A DNA stretch of 64,000 bases from Stutzerimonas nosocomialis (lineage in GTDB: Bacteria; Pseudomonadota; Gammaproteobacteria; Pseudomonadales; Pseudomonadaceae), in NCBI RefSeq assembly GCF_005876855.1, contig NZ_QLAE01000002.1, positions 1 to 64,000 of the forward strand, in the 5' to 3' direction. Positions 26,362 to 33,518 of this stretch are shown piece by piece; positions within the stretch are counted from its first letter, which is position 1, and every line of letters starts with the position of its first letter. Below the pieces are notes generated by a model. The model was not told the DNA's origin. It saw nothing but the letters and a program-made list of their open reading frames with translations, and ran no database searches. A program made the position numbers and the translations under genes.

Positions 26362-27282
26362 CTACGGCGTTTCGCTATGCGGAACTCGCGCTGTCGGTCG
26401 AACCTCCTGTCCGCTCTGGTCGCCCACCAGTTCCGGCAGCAGCCAGGGTGACCACAGGTTGTCGGCGAAGCCGCGGCGGAAGAAGCCGAAATGGCCGATC
26501 CGCGTGGCGCCCACGTCGACGGGGGCGATGCGGTGCATGGTCTTCGGTGCGCCGCTATAGAAGCCGTGGAGGGATTCGGTGTTGCGCGCCGACATCATCT
26601 CGTCGTCGGTGAAGGACAACGACGTCAGGGGCGTTCGCACCGCCGCGAAGGCCTGGCGCACCGGCTCGCCTTCGATGCCGACCAGATACTCCGGGTGCAG
26701 GCACCAGCGCCGCCACTGGCGGATCACCCCGGCCGGCAGGTCACCGACCGCGCCGATGCGATCGCCTGGGAAATACCCGGCGACGGCGGTCAGCAGCGGA
26801 GCCAGGCCGTGCCAGAGCAACCAGGCCTTGCGCCGGATCTGCGGGCTGTTCTCGCGCCAGTAGCCGCTGCCGGCGGCGATGGTGACGATGCGGGTCAACC
26901 GGTCGTGGCCCTTGACCAGCGGCAGGATCTGCGCGCCGACGCTGTGGCCGATCCAGTACAGCGGCAGGTCGCCGGCCGCATCGGCGACCGTGGCCAGAAC
27001 CGCGCTGCAGTCGTGGCGGCCCCAGTCGAGGATGTCCACCTGGAGCGTGCGCAGCGGTACCGAACGGGAGCGGCCCATGCCCAGGTAGTCGAAGGTCACG
27101 ACGAGGTAGCCGCGCTCGGCCAGCCAGCTGGCGAAGTCGGCATAGAAGCGCTGCTTCACGCCCATCGCCGGTGCGATGATGACGGCGCCGCGCGCGGGAC
27201 CGCTCGCTGGGTACCAGTAACTGGAAAGGGTGTGGCCGTTGCCGTTGTCGATCGCGCGTTCTTGCGCCTGTATCGTCGTCAT
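26362..27282 (-). CDS. Alpha/beta-fold hydrolase
   Basis: A 306-residue serine hydrolase. The nucleophile elbow is GHSVG at about residue 110, the acid is probably in FTDDEM near 235 and the histidine in RIGHFGFF near 280. It belongs to the predicted alpha/beta hydrolase group typified by the N-terminal HTLSSYWYP...GAVIIAPAMG pattern. Start 27282 has GGAG 9 bp upstream; the longer frame to 27336 is without signals. It is divergent from a TetR gene with a shared dyad between them. The substrate (ester or lactone?) cannot be told. Confidence 0.8.
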   Translation of the reverse strand: MTTIQAQERAIDNGNGHTLSSYWYPASGPARGAVIIAPAMGVKQRFYADFASWLAERGYLVVTFDYLGMGRSRSVPLRTLQVDILDWGRHDCSAVLATVADAAGDLPLYWIGHSVGAQILPLVKGHDRLTRIVTIAAGSGYWRENSPQIRRKAWLLWHGLAPLLTAVAGYFPGDRIGAVGDLPAGVIRQWRRWCLHPEYLVGIEGEPVRQAFAAVRTPLTSLSFTDDEMMSARNTESLHGFYSGAPKTMHRIAPVDVGATRIGHFGFFRRGFADNLWSPWLLPELVGDQSGQEVRPTARVPHSETP

Positions 27283-27283
27283 C

Positions 27284-27291
27284 TTGTTGTT
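27284..27291 (-). promoter_or_regulatory. Hfq/Crc-type CA motif at the hydrolase start
   Basis: AACAACAA lies exactly between the GGAG ribosome binding site and the ATG of the hydrolase gene. Confidence 0.55.
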
Positions 27292-27338
27292 CTCCGCTCT
27301 TTCGCCCGTGCGGCGATCGAAGCAGTATACGAACACCA

Positions 27339-27365
27339 GAATATAATTCTAGAAAATTATTCTAG
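27339..27365. promoter_or_regulatory. AT-rich palindrome, candidate TetR operator
   Basis: AGAATATAATT-CTAGAA-AATTATTCT is a near-perfect dyad in the 99-bp gap between the divergent hydrolase and TetR genes. It ends 17 bp before the TetR start. Its low GC stands out from the surroundings. Autoregulation by the adjacent TetR protein is the simplest reading. Confidence 0.6.
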
Positions 27366-27381
27366 TCAGAAGGGAGGCCGG

Positions 27382-27960
27382 ATGGCCCGCAGTAGCCGCA
27401 AGCAGGAAATCCTCCAGGCCGCGCTCGCCTGTTTCACCGAGTACGGGGTGGAGGCGACCACCATCGAGATGATCCGCGACCGCTCCGGCGCCAGCATCGG
27501 CAGCCTGTATCACCACTTCGGCAATCGCGAACGGATCATCGCCGCGCTGTACCTGGAGGGCATCGGCGAGTACGCCGCGCGGCTCGAGGCCGGGTTGATC
27601 GAGACGCTGGATGCCGAGGCGTGCGTCAGGTTGTTCGTCACCTGCTACATCGACTGGGTGGTGGCCAACCCGGACTGGGCGCGCTTCGTGCTGCACAACC
27701 GCGGGCGGGTCGAGGCGGGGGAGATGGGCGATCGGCTGCGCGAGGTCAACCAGGCCCATGGCGAGCGGGTCGCCGCGATCCTGCGTCGCCACCGTGAAAG
27801 CGGTGCTTTCAGGCGCATGCCAGGTGACTGTTTCATCGCCGTGGTGATCGGGCCCTGCCACGACATGGCGCGCAACTGGCTGGCCGGGCGCTCGCGCACC
27901 GCGCTGGCCGATGTCCGTGAGCTGCTCGCGGACATCGCCTGGGCCAGCGTCAGGGCCTGA
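27382..27960 (+). CDS. TetR-family transcriptional regulator
   Basis: A 192-residue repressor-type protein. The N-terminal TetR helix-turn-helix spans about residues 8-52 (ILQAALACFTEYG...IGSLYHHFGNRERI). The ligand-binding domain has no assignable effector. ATG 27382 follows a GGGAGG ribosome binding site; the longer in-frame extension runs antisense through the hydrolase gene and is not used. It probably controls the divergent hydrolase through the dyad at 27339-27365. Confidence 0.88.
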   Translation: MARSSRKQEILQAALACFTEYGVEATTIEMIRDRSGASIGSLYHHFGNRERIIAALYLEGIGEYAARLEAGLIETLDAEACVRLFVTCYIDWVVANPDWARFVLHNRGRVEAGEMGDRLREVNQAHGERVAAILRRHRESGAFRRMPGDCFIAVVIGPCHDMARNWLAGRSRTALADVRELLADIAWASVRA

Positions 27961-27970
27961 CGGTTAACGA

Positions 27971-28756
27971 TCAGACGCCGAGGCTTTCGATGTCGCGGGC
28001 GAGCATTTCCAGCTGGTGGGCCAGCGAGCCCTTGAGGGTGGCTTCGTCGAGCTGGAACGAGGGGGCGCCGCAGGTCAGCGACATGATGCTGCCGTCGGAC
28101 AGGCGCAGCGGCACGCCGGCGGCCTTCACGTTGCGGTCCCACTCGCCCAGCGACAGGCAGAAGCCGGTGCGTTCGTATTCGGCGAAGGCGCTCTCCAGCG
28201 AGGCCTTCATCGCGTCCCAGCCGTCTTCGTACTTGTCGGCGAGCAGCGCCATCAGGTGCTCGCGCTCCTTCTCCGGGGTGGCGGCCAGGTAGGCGCGACC
28301 CGCGGCGGTGGTCGCCAGCGGCAGGCGTACACCGGCGTCCATGCGCAGCGAGGTGACCTCGGCCGGACGGCAGTTCTCGATGTAGATCATCGACAGGCGA
28401 TCGCGGCAGGTCAGGCCCACCGTGGTGTTGGTGCGCCGGGCGAATTCGTCCATGTAGGGCTTGGCCAGCTGGCGCACCCGCAGGTTGGAGACGTAGGCGT
28501 AGCCCAGGGCGAGCACGCCGGAGTCGAGCTGATACTTCTCCAGCTGCTGCGAGTAGCTGAGGTAGCCGAGCTTGGTCAGCGTGTAGGTCATGCGCGACAC
28601 GGTCGGCTTGGGCAGGCCGGTGATGCGGGCGATGTCCTGGTTGCCCATCACCACCGAGCCGTGGGTGAAAGCGCGCAGCACGTCCAGGCCCCGGGCCAGC
28701 GCCTCGACGAACTTGCGATCCTTCGGGGTGCCGCTGTCTTCAACGTCGTCGCTCAT
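27971..28756 (-). CDS. IclR-family transcriptional regulator
   Basis: A 261-residue IclR/PcaR-type regulator. Winged helix at about residues 15-75 (FVEALARGLDVLRAF...LPKPTVSRMTYTL) and effector-binding GAF-like domain to the end. The start at ATG 28756 matches the usual IclR N-terminus; the upstream extension lacks a ribosome binding site. It is convergent with the TetR gene. A motif in its upstream region recurs before the acyl-CoA operon at 20030, making that operon its likely target along with itself. Confidence 0.85.
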   Translation of the reverse strand: MSDDVEDSGTPKDRKFVEALARGLDVLRAFTHGSVVMGNQDIARITGLPKPTVSRMTYTLTKLGYLSYSQQLEKYQLDSGVLALGYAYVSNLRVRQLAKPYMDEFARRTNTTVGLTCRDRLSMIYIENCRPAEVTSLRMDAGVRLPLATTAAGRAYLAATPEKEREHLMALLADKYEDGWDAMKASLESAFAEYERTGFCLSLGEWDRNVKAAGVPLRLSDGSIMSLTCGAPSFQLDEATLKGSLAHQLEMLARDIESLGV

Positions 28757-29278
28757 GTCTCGGTGGTCTCGCAGGTGGGGGCGGGCGAACGATAGCAGAT
28801 CACCCGGTGGCATACAGCGAACGGGACGATCGTTGCGAGGGAAATGTCTGTCGAATGCGTTTATATTCGATATTTCATTTCGCACAGTAAAACATATTGC
28901 GTGGTTTCGTCGACCGCAAGGCGCCGCCTTGCCGGTTAGTACGAGGAAAGCCGAGCGATGTGGAGACTCGGGAATATGACGGCCACGTTTTCGGGTCGAG
29001 CACTGCAGCGACTCGTTCGCCGGGACGCTCCCCAAGAAGAGGGGCTTTCGATGGAGCGGTCGGGAGGCCTGGTCTCGACTGCGAAGGGATCGGTACGGTT
29101 TGCGCCCAGGGCGGCCCTGATCGCTGCCCGGCTATATAAAGGAAGGAACCCGGTCAGGCCGTCGCCGCGTTGCGTCCGCCTGCGGCGACGGACGGTCGTT
29201 CGGCTCCAGGCGCCGGGACACGGGCGCTGGAGATCGTAATCGCGCCCGGGCAGGCCATTGGGAAAAGCCATTTCGCGC
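28757..29278. other. Intergenic region between the IclR gene and the rpmB promoter
   Basis: About 520 bp without a supported gene. It contains the IclR-type element at 28868-28887 and a degenerate relative of the inverted repeat seen at 19704-19783 (around 28993-29086). A TATATAAAG sequence at 29132-29140 lacks a matching -35 box. Small frames here show no initiation signals. Confidence 0.45.
28868..28887 (-). promoter_or_regulatory. Candidate IclR-family operator upstream of its own gene
   Basis: On the minus strand CTGTGCGAAAT (28887-28877) continues into CGAAA-TGAAA-TATCG (28882-28868), 112 bp before the IclR start. The element matches 19965-19984 in the 11-mer and in dyad layout. Confidence 0.55.
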
Positions 29279-29307
29279 TTGTGAGGTGGGGGGCTTTCTG
29301 ATATAAA
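29279..29307 (+). promoter_or_regulatory. Sigma70 promoter of rpmB-rpmG
   Basis: TTGTGA (29279-29284) and TATAAA (29302-29307) are separated by 17 bp. Transcription would begin near 29314, giving a leader of about 140 nt before rpmB. Confidence 0.7.
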
Positions 29308-29410
29308 GCAGCGCTCTTTTCTAGGGGCCCGGCTCTTCGCACGACGCTGCGGCTGGTAAGACCCCGATGAAACGCGGCGCAGAGCGCCAAATGACTGAGA
29401 GTTCAAGCGG

Positions 29411-29440
29411 CCAACCCATGCCGGGTTGGGCATGTGGTTT
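29411..29440 (+). promoter_or_regulatory. Alternative hairpins in the rpmB leader
   Basis: AACCC-ATGCC-GGGTT and ACCCATGCC-GGGTTG-GGCATG(T)GGT use the same bases and exclude each other. The larger one is followed by TTTT just before the AGAGGG ribosome binding site. This could be an attenuator or ribosomal-protein autoregulatory structure; only the pairing is seen. Confidence 0.4.
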
Positions 29441-29454
29441 TAGAGGGCTGAGGC

Positions 29455-29691
29455 ATGTCTAGAGTCTGTCAAGTTACCGGTAAGGGTCCGGTAACCGGGA
29501 ACAACATTTCCCACGCAAACAACAAAACCCGTCGTCGTTTCCTGCCGAACCTGCAGCATCACCGCTTCTGGGTCGAGTCTGAAAATCGCTTCGTTCGTCT
29601 GCGCGTTTCCGCCAAGGGCATGCGCGTCATCGACAAGCGTGGTATCGATACCGTCCTGGCTGAACTGCGCAGCCGCGGCGAAAAGGTTTAA
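29455..29691 (+). CDS. rpmB: 50S ribosomal protein L28
   Basis: A 78-residue basic ribosomal protein with the diagnostic [11 protein letters not shown] opening and the [19 protein letters not shown] region. It has an AGAGGG ribosome binding site 7 bp upstream. It heads the two-gene rpmB-rpmG operon found in most gammaproteobacteria. Confidence 0.98.
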   Translation: MSRVCQVTGKGPVTGNNISHANNKTRRRFLPNLQHHRFWVESENRFVRLRVSAKGMRVIDKRGIDTVLAELRSRGEKV

Positions 29692-29701
29692 GGAGAACGA
29701 C

Positions 29702-29857
29702 ATGCGTGACCTGATCCGTTTGGTGTCCAGCGCCGGTACCGGCCACTTCTACACCACCGACAAGAACAAGCGCACCACGCCCGACAAGATCGAAATCAAG
29801 AAGTACGATCCGGTCGTTCGTAAGCACGTGATGTACAAGGAAGCCAAGATCAAGTAA
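29702..29857 (+). CDS. rpmG: 50S ribosomal protein L33
   Basis: A 51-residue ribosomal protein beginning [17 protein letters not shown] and containing the [18 protein letters not shown] segment. It has no CxxC zinc motifs, so it is the zinc-independent form. The AAGGAGAAC ribosome binding site right after the rpmB stop sets the start at 29702. A bidirectional-looking terminator follows. Confidence 0.98.
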   Translation: MRDLIRLVSSAGTGHFYTTDKNKRTTPDKIEIKKYDPVVRKHVMYKEAKIK

Positions 29858-29882
29858 TTGATCCGGCCCTTGACCAAAAAAA

Positions 29883-29904
29883 CCCGCCTCCTGGCGGGTT
29901 TTTT
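29883..29904 (+). terminator. Terminator of rpmBG, possibly bidirectional
   Basis: CCCGCC-TCCT-GGCGGG followed by six T residues, and preceded by seven A residues so that it could also serve the converging aminotransferase gene. Confidence 0.9.
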
Positions 29905-29959
29905 CGTTTCCGGGGTCTGGTTACGCCGGCGGCCGCTCGGGCGGCGCCGGCGCTCGCGG

Positions 29960-31273
29960 TCAGCCCGCCTTGCGGATCGCCTCGGCGAAGCGGCCGAACA
30001 GGTCGTCGATATGGGACTTCTCGATGATCAGCGGAGGCGACAGGGCGATGGTGTCGCCACTGGCGCGTACCAGCAGGCCATCCTCGTAGCACTGGCGGAA
30101 GATGCCGTAGGCGCGCTTGCCGACGCCCTCGGCATGGGTCTCGAACTGCACGCCAGCGACCAGCCCCACGGTGCGGATGTCGGCGATGTGCGGCAGGTCT
30201 TCGAGGTTCTTCAGCGCGCTCTGCCAGTAGCTCTCCAGCTCGATGGCCTTCTGGAACAGGTTTTCCCGGGCGTAGATGTCCAGGGTCGCCAGGGCGGCGG
30301 CGCAGGCGACCGGGTGGCCCGAATAGGTATAGCCGTGGAAGAACTCGATGGCGCTGTCCGGGCCGGTCATGAAGGCGTCGTAGAGCTCGTCGGAGACGAA
30401 TACCGCGCCCATCGGCACGGCGCCGTTGGTCAGGCCCTTGGCGCAGGTGATGAGGTCGGGGGTGACGCCCCAGCGCTGGGACGCGAAGGCTTCGCCGACG
30501 CGGCCGAAACCGGTGATCACCTCGTCGAAGATCAGCAGGATGCCGTGCTTGCGGGTGATCTCGCGCAGTCGCTGCAGATAGCCCTTGGGCGGCAGGATGA
30601 CGCCGGACGAGCCGGACATCGGCTCCACGATCACCGCCGCGATGTTCTCCGCCCCGTGCAGGGTGACCAGGCGCTCGAGCTCATCGGCCTTTTCCGCACC
30701 CTGTTCGGGCAGACCCTTGGCGAAGCGGTTGCGCTCGATGTCCAGGGTGTGCGGCAGGTGATCCACGCCCGGCAGCAGGGCGCCGAAGGCCTTGCGGTTG
30801 TTGGTCATGCCGCCGACCGAGATGCCGCCGAAGCCGACCCCGTGATAACCCAGCTCGCGGCCGATCAGGCGGGTGCGGGTACCCTGGCCGATGGCACGCT
30901 GGTAGGCGAGGGCGATTTTCAGGGCGGTGTCCACCGACTCGGAGCCCGAGTTGGTGAAGAACACCCGGTTGAGCCCGGCCGGCGTGATCTCGCTCAGTCG
31001 CTCGGCCAGCTGGAAGGGCAGCGAGTGCCCCATCTGGAAGGTCGGCGCGAAATCCATCTTCGACAGTTGCTGGGTCACCGCTTCGGTGATTTCCCGGCGC
31101 CCGTGCCCCGCGTTGCAGCACCAGAGCCCGGCGGTGCCGTCGAGGATCTGCCGGCCGTCGTCGGAGGTGTAGTACATGCCCTCGGCACGCTCGAGCAGGC
31201 GCGGCGCGCTCTTGAACTGGCGGTTGGCGGTGAAGGGCATCCAGAAGTGGTCGGGCTGAGCGGTGTGGGCCAT
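29960..31273 (-). CDS. Class III PLP aminotransferase (beta-alanine/GABA:pyruvate type, GabT2-like)
   Basis: A 437-residue omega-aminotransferase. The opening HFWMPFTANRQFKSAPR and the Schiff-base lysine in LITCAKGLTNGAVPMG (~residue 285) are typical of beta-alanine:pyruvate transaminases. Its place between rpmBG and the divergent kauB gene is the same as that of the GabT2-type transaminase in P. aeruginosa, which works in GABA, beta-alanine and polyamine breakdown. ATG 31273 has a GGAGC ribosome binding site. Amino-group donor specificity is not certain. Confidence 0.85.
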   Translation of the reverse strand: MAHTAQPDHFWMPFTANRQFKSAPRLLERAEGMYYTSDDGRQILDGTAGLWCCNAGHGRREITEAVTQQLSKMDFAPTFQMGHSLPFQLAERLSEITPAGLNRVFFTNSGSESVDTALKIALAYQRAIGQGTRTRLIGRELGYHGVGFGGISVGGMTNNRKAFGALLPGVDHLPHTLDIERNRFAKGLPEQGAEKADELERLVTLHGAENIAAVIVEPMSGSSGVILPPKGYLQRLREITRKHGILLIFDEVITGFGRVGEAFASQRWGVTPDLITCAKGLTNGAVPMGAVFVSDELYDAFMTGPDSAIEFFHGYTYSGHPVACAAALATLDIYARENLFQKAIELESYWQSALKNLEDLPHIADIRTVGLVAGVQFETHAEGVGKRAYGIFRQCYEDGLLVRASGDTIALSPPLIIEKSHIDDLFGRFAEAIRKAG

Positions 31274-31431
31274 GGGAAAGCTCCGGAGCAGGGGGCGGGT
31301 TCGCCGAGTCTATGTTTAATAAAACGAACAAAACAAGGCAAAAACCGCGCCGTTCGTAAAAAATATTGATATAGCCCACGGCCCGGTTTAGGGTGCCCTT
31401 TTCCATGGTCGACCACCTCGAGGAATTCCCC
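31274..31431. promoter_or_regulatory. Divergent promoter region of the aminotransferase and kauB genes
   Basis: An AT-rich 158-bp gap. ACGAAC at 31324-31329 and GTTCGT at 31353-31358 form inverted half-sites, and several A-rich stretches precede kauB without an exact AAnAAnAA match. Probably holds both promoters and a shared operator. Confidence 0.4.
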
Positions 31432-32925
31432 ATGACCCGCCTGACACTCGCCGACTGGCAACAGCGCGCCCGCGACCTGCAGATCGAAGGCCGCGCCTTC
31501 ATTCAGGGCGAATACACCGGTGCCGAGGCCGGCGCCACGTTCGACTGCATCAGCCCCCTGGACGGCCGGGTGCTGGCGCAGGTCGCGAGCTGCGACCAGG
31601 CTGACGCCGACCGTGCGGTGGTCAGCGCACGCAAGGCGTTCGAGTCCGGCGTCTGGTCGCGCCTGGCGCCGGTCAAGCGCAAGGCGGTGATGATTCGCTT
31701 CGCCGGGCTGCTCGAGGCCCATCGCGAGGAACTGGCGCTGCTGGAAACCCTGGACATGGGCAAGCCGATCAGCGATTCGCTGCAGCTGGACATCCCCGGC
31801 AGCGCCCGGGCGCTGCGCTGGAGCGGCGAGGCGATCGACAAGATCTACGACGAGGTGGCCGCCACCGCCCATGACGAACTGGGCCTGGTCACGCGCGAGC
31901 CGGTGGGCGTGGTCGCGGCCATCGTGCCGTGGAATTTCCCGCTGATGATGGCCTGCTGGAAGCTCGGCCCGGCGCTGTCGGCGGGCAACTCGGTGATCCT
32001 CAAGCCGTCGGAGAAATCGCCGCTGACGGCGGTCCGCATCGCCGCGCTGGCCCTCGAGGCCGGCATTCCGCCGGGCGTGCTCAACGTGCTGCCGGGCTAC
32101 GGCCACACGGTCGGCAAGGCGCTGGCGCTGCACATGGACGTCGATACCCTGGTGTTCACCGGCTCGACCCGGGTCGCCAAGCAGCTGATGATCTATGCCG
32201 GCGAGTCGAACATGAAGCGTGTCTGGCTGGAAGCGGGCGGCAAGAGCCCGAACATCGTGTTCGCCGATGCGCCGGATCTCAAGGCCGCGGCCGAGGCGGC
32301 GGCGGGCGCGATCGCTTTCAACCAGGGCGAGGTCTGTACCGCGGGCTCCCGCCTGCTGGTGCAGCGTTCGATCAAGGATCGCTTCCTGCCGATGGTGGTC
32401 GAGGCGCTCAAGGCCTGGAAGCCGGGCAACCCGCTCGACCCCGAGACCACGGTCGGCGCGCTGGTCGATACCCAGCAGCTCGGCACGGTGCTCGGCTACA
32501 TCGAGGCCGGCCGCCAGGGTGGCGCCCAGGTCGTGGTCGGTGGCCAGCAGACGCTGCAGGAAACCGGCGGCCTGTATGTCGAGCCGACCATCTTCGACGG
32601 CGTCGACAATGCGATGAAGATCGCCCAGGAGGAGATCTTCGGGCCGGTGCTGTCGGTGATCGCCTTCGACGAGCTCGAAGAAGCCATCGCGATCGCCAAC
32701 GATACCCAGTACGGCCTGGCCGCGGCGGTGTGGACGTCCAACCTGTCCAGGGCCCACCTGGCCGCCAAGGCGCTGCGCGCCGGCAGCGTGTGGGTCAACC
32801 AGTACGATGGCGGCGACATGACCGCGCCCTTCGGCGGCTTCAAGCAGTCGGGCAACGGCCGCGACAAGTCGCTGCACGCCTTCGACAAGTACACCGAGCT
32901 GAAGGCGACCTGGATAAAGCTTTGA
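31432..32925 (+). CDS. kauB: Gamma-aminobutyraldehyde / 4-guanidinobutyraldehyde dehydrogenase
   Basis: A 497-residue aldehyde dehydrogenase that oxidises aminoaldehydes from putrescine, agmatine and arginine breakdown. Motifs: VPWNFPLMM (~residue 165), the general base in WLEAGGKSPN (~265), the catalytic Cys in NQGEVCTAGSR (~300), and the conserved C-terminal FGGFKQSGNGRDKSLHA. ATG 31432 with GAGGAA ribosome binding site was preferred over the ATG at 31393. Length equals that of P. aeruginosa KauB and the neighbourhood is the same. It would act downstream of aguA/aguB and with gabD. Confidence 0.9.
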   Translation: MTRLTLADWQQRARDLQIEGRAFIQGEYTGAEAGATFDCISPLDGRVLAQVASCDQADADRAVVSARKAFESGVWSRLAPVKRKAVMIRFAGLLEAHREELALLETLDMGKPISDSLQLDIPGSARALRWSGEAIDKIYDEVAATAHDELGLVTREPVGVVAAIVPWNFPLMMACWKLGPALSAGNSVILKPSEKSPLTAVRIAALALEAGIPPGVLNVLPGYGHTVGKALALHMDVDTLVFTGSTRVAKQLMIYAGESNMKRVWLEAGGKSPNIVFADAPDLKAAAEAAAGAIAFNQGEVCTAGSRLLVQRSIKDRFLPMVVEALKAWKPGNPLDPETTVGALVDTQQLGTVLGYIEAGRQGGAQVVVGGQQTLQETGGLYVEPTIFDGVDNAMKIAQEEIFGPVLSVIAFDELEEAIAIANDTQYGLAAAVWTSNLSRAHLAAKALRAGSVWVNQYDGGDMTAPFGGFKQSGNGRDKSLHAFDKYTELKATWIKL

Positions 32926-33128
32926 GGAAAAGCAGCTGGAAGCTGGAAGCCAGAGACTGGAAGGCGAAGCAGGCGCAAGCGCGCTGACCTCGACTCTCGG
33001 CGTCAAGCTTCAAGCTGCTTCATTGCCCCCACTTGCCGCTGCGGCGCATCGCGCCCCACTGGTGCTTGCTGCGCGAGAACCAGTGCCAGCGCCATGAACG
33101 GCCCGGCAACCCCGCCGAGCGCGTGGGG
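32926..33128. repeat. Intergenic inverted GAAGCTGGAAGC / AGCTTCAAGCTGC repeat
   Basis: Short GCAGCTGGAAGCTGGAAGC-type direct repeats at 32932-32952 face AAGCTTCAAGCTGC at 33005-33019, forming an imperfect large hairpin between kauB and the converging response-regulator gene. Such sequences are common intergenic repeats in pseudomonads. The rest of the gap contains a Trp-rich frame of uncertain status (33020-33109, minus). Confidence 0.45.
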
Positions 33129-33518
33129 TCACCGGGGTCTCCTGATGAAGCGGCGGATGCGGGCGAGCAGTTCTTCGGGCTGGAAGGGCTTGGTCACGTA
33201 GTCGTCGGCGCCCAGCTCGAGCGCGCGGACGATGTCCACCTCGCGCGCCTTGGCGGTCAGCATCAGCACCGGCACCTTTTCCCAGCCGTTCTGGTTGCGC
33301 AGCCGTTCGATCAGCTCCAGGCCGTCGTGATAGGGCAGCATGATGTCCATCAGCACCAGGTCCGGCGGCGTGCGGTTTTCGATGCGCTCGATGGCCTGCC
33401 GGCCGTCGGCGGCGTGGTCGACCACGAAGCCGTGGCGTTCGAGCATGAAGCGGATCAGGAAGGCGATGTCCTCCTCGTCTTCCACCATCAGGATCTGAGG
33501 ACCGGCGGATTCGCTCAT
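33129..33518 (-). CDS. Single-domain CheY-like response regulator
   Basis: A 129-residue receiver domain with the acidic pocket VEDEED, phospho-acceptor in LVLMDIMLP (~Asp56) and the conserved lysine in YVTKPFQP. There is no output domain, so it must act on another protein or as a phosphorelay intermediate. Its ATG overlaps the stop of the upstream hybrid kinase by 4 bp, so they form a coupled pair. The stop codon itself (GTGA) overlaps a weak GTG frame. Confidence 0.9.
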   Translation of the reverse strand: MSESAGPQILMVEDEEDIAFLIRFMLERHGFVVDHAADGRQAIERIENRTPPDLVLMDIMLPYHDGLELIERLRNQNGWEKVPVLMLTAKAREVDIVRALELGADDYVTKPFQPEELLARIRRFIRRPR

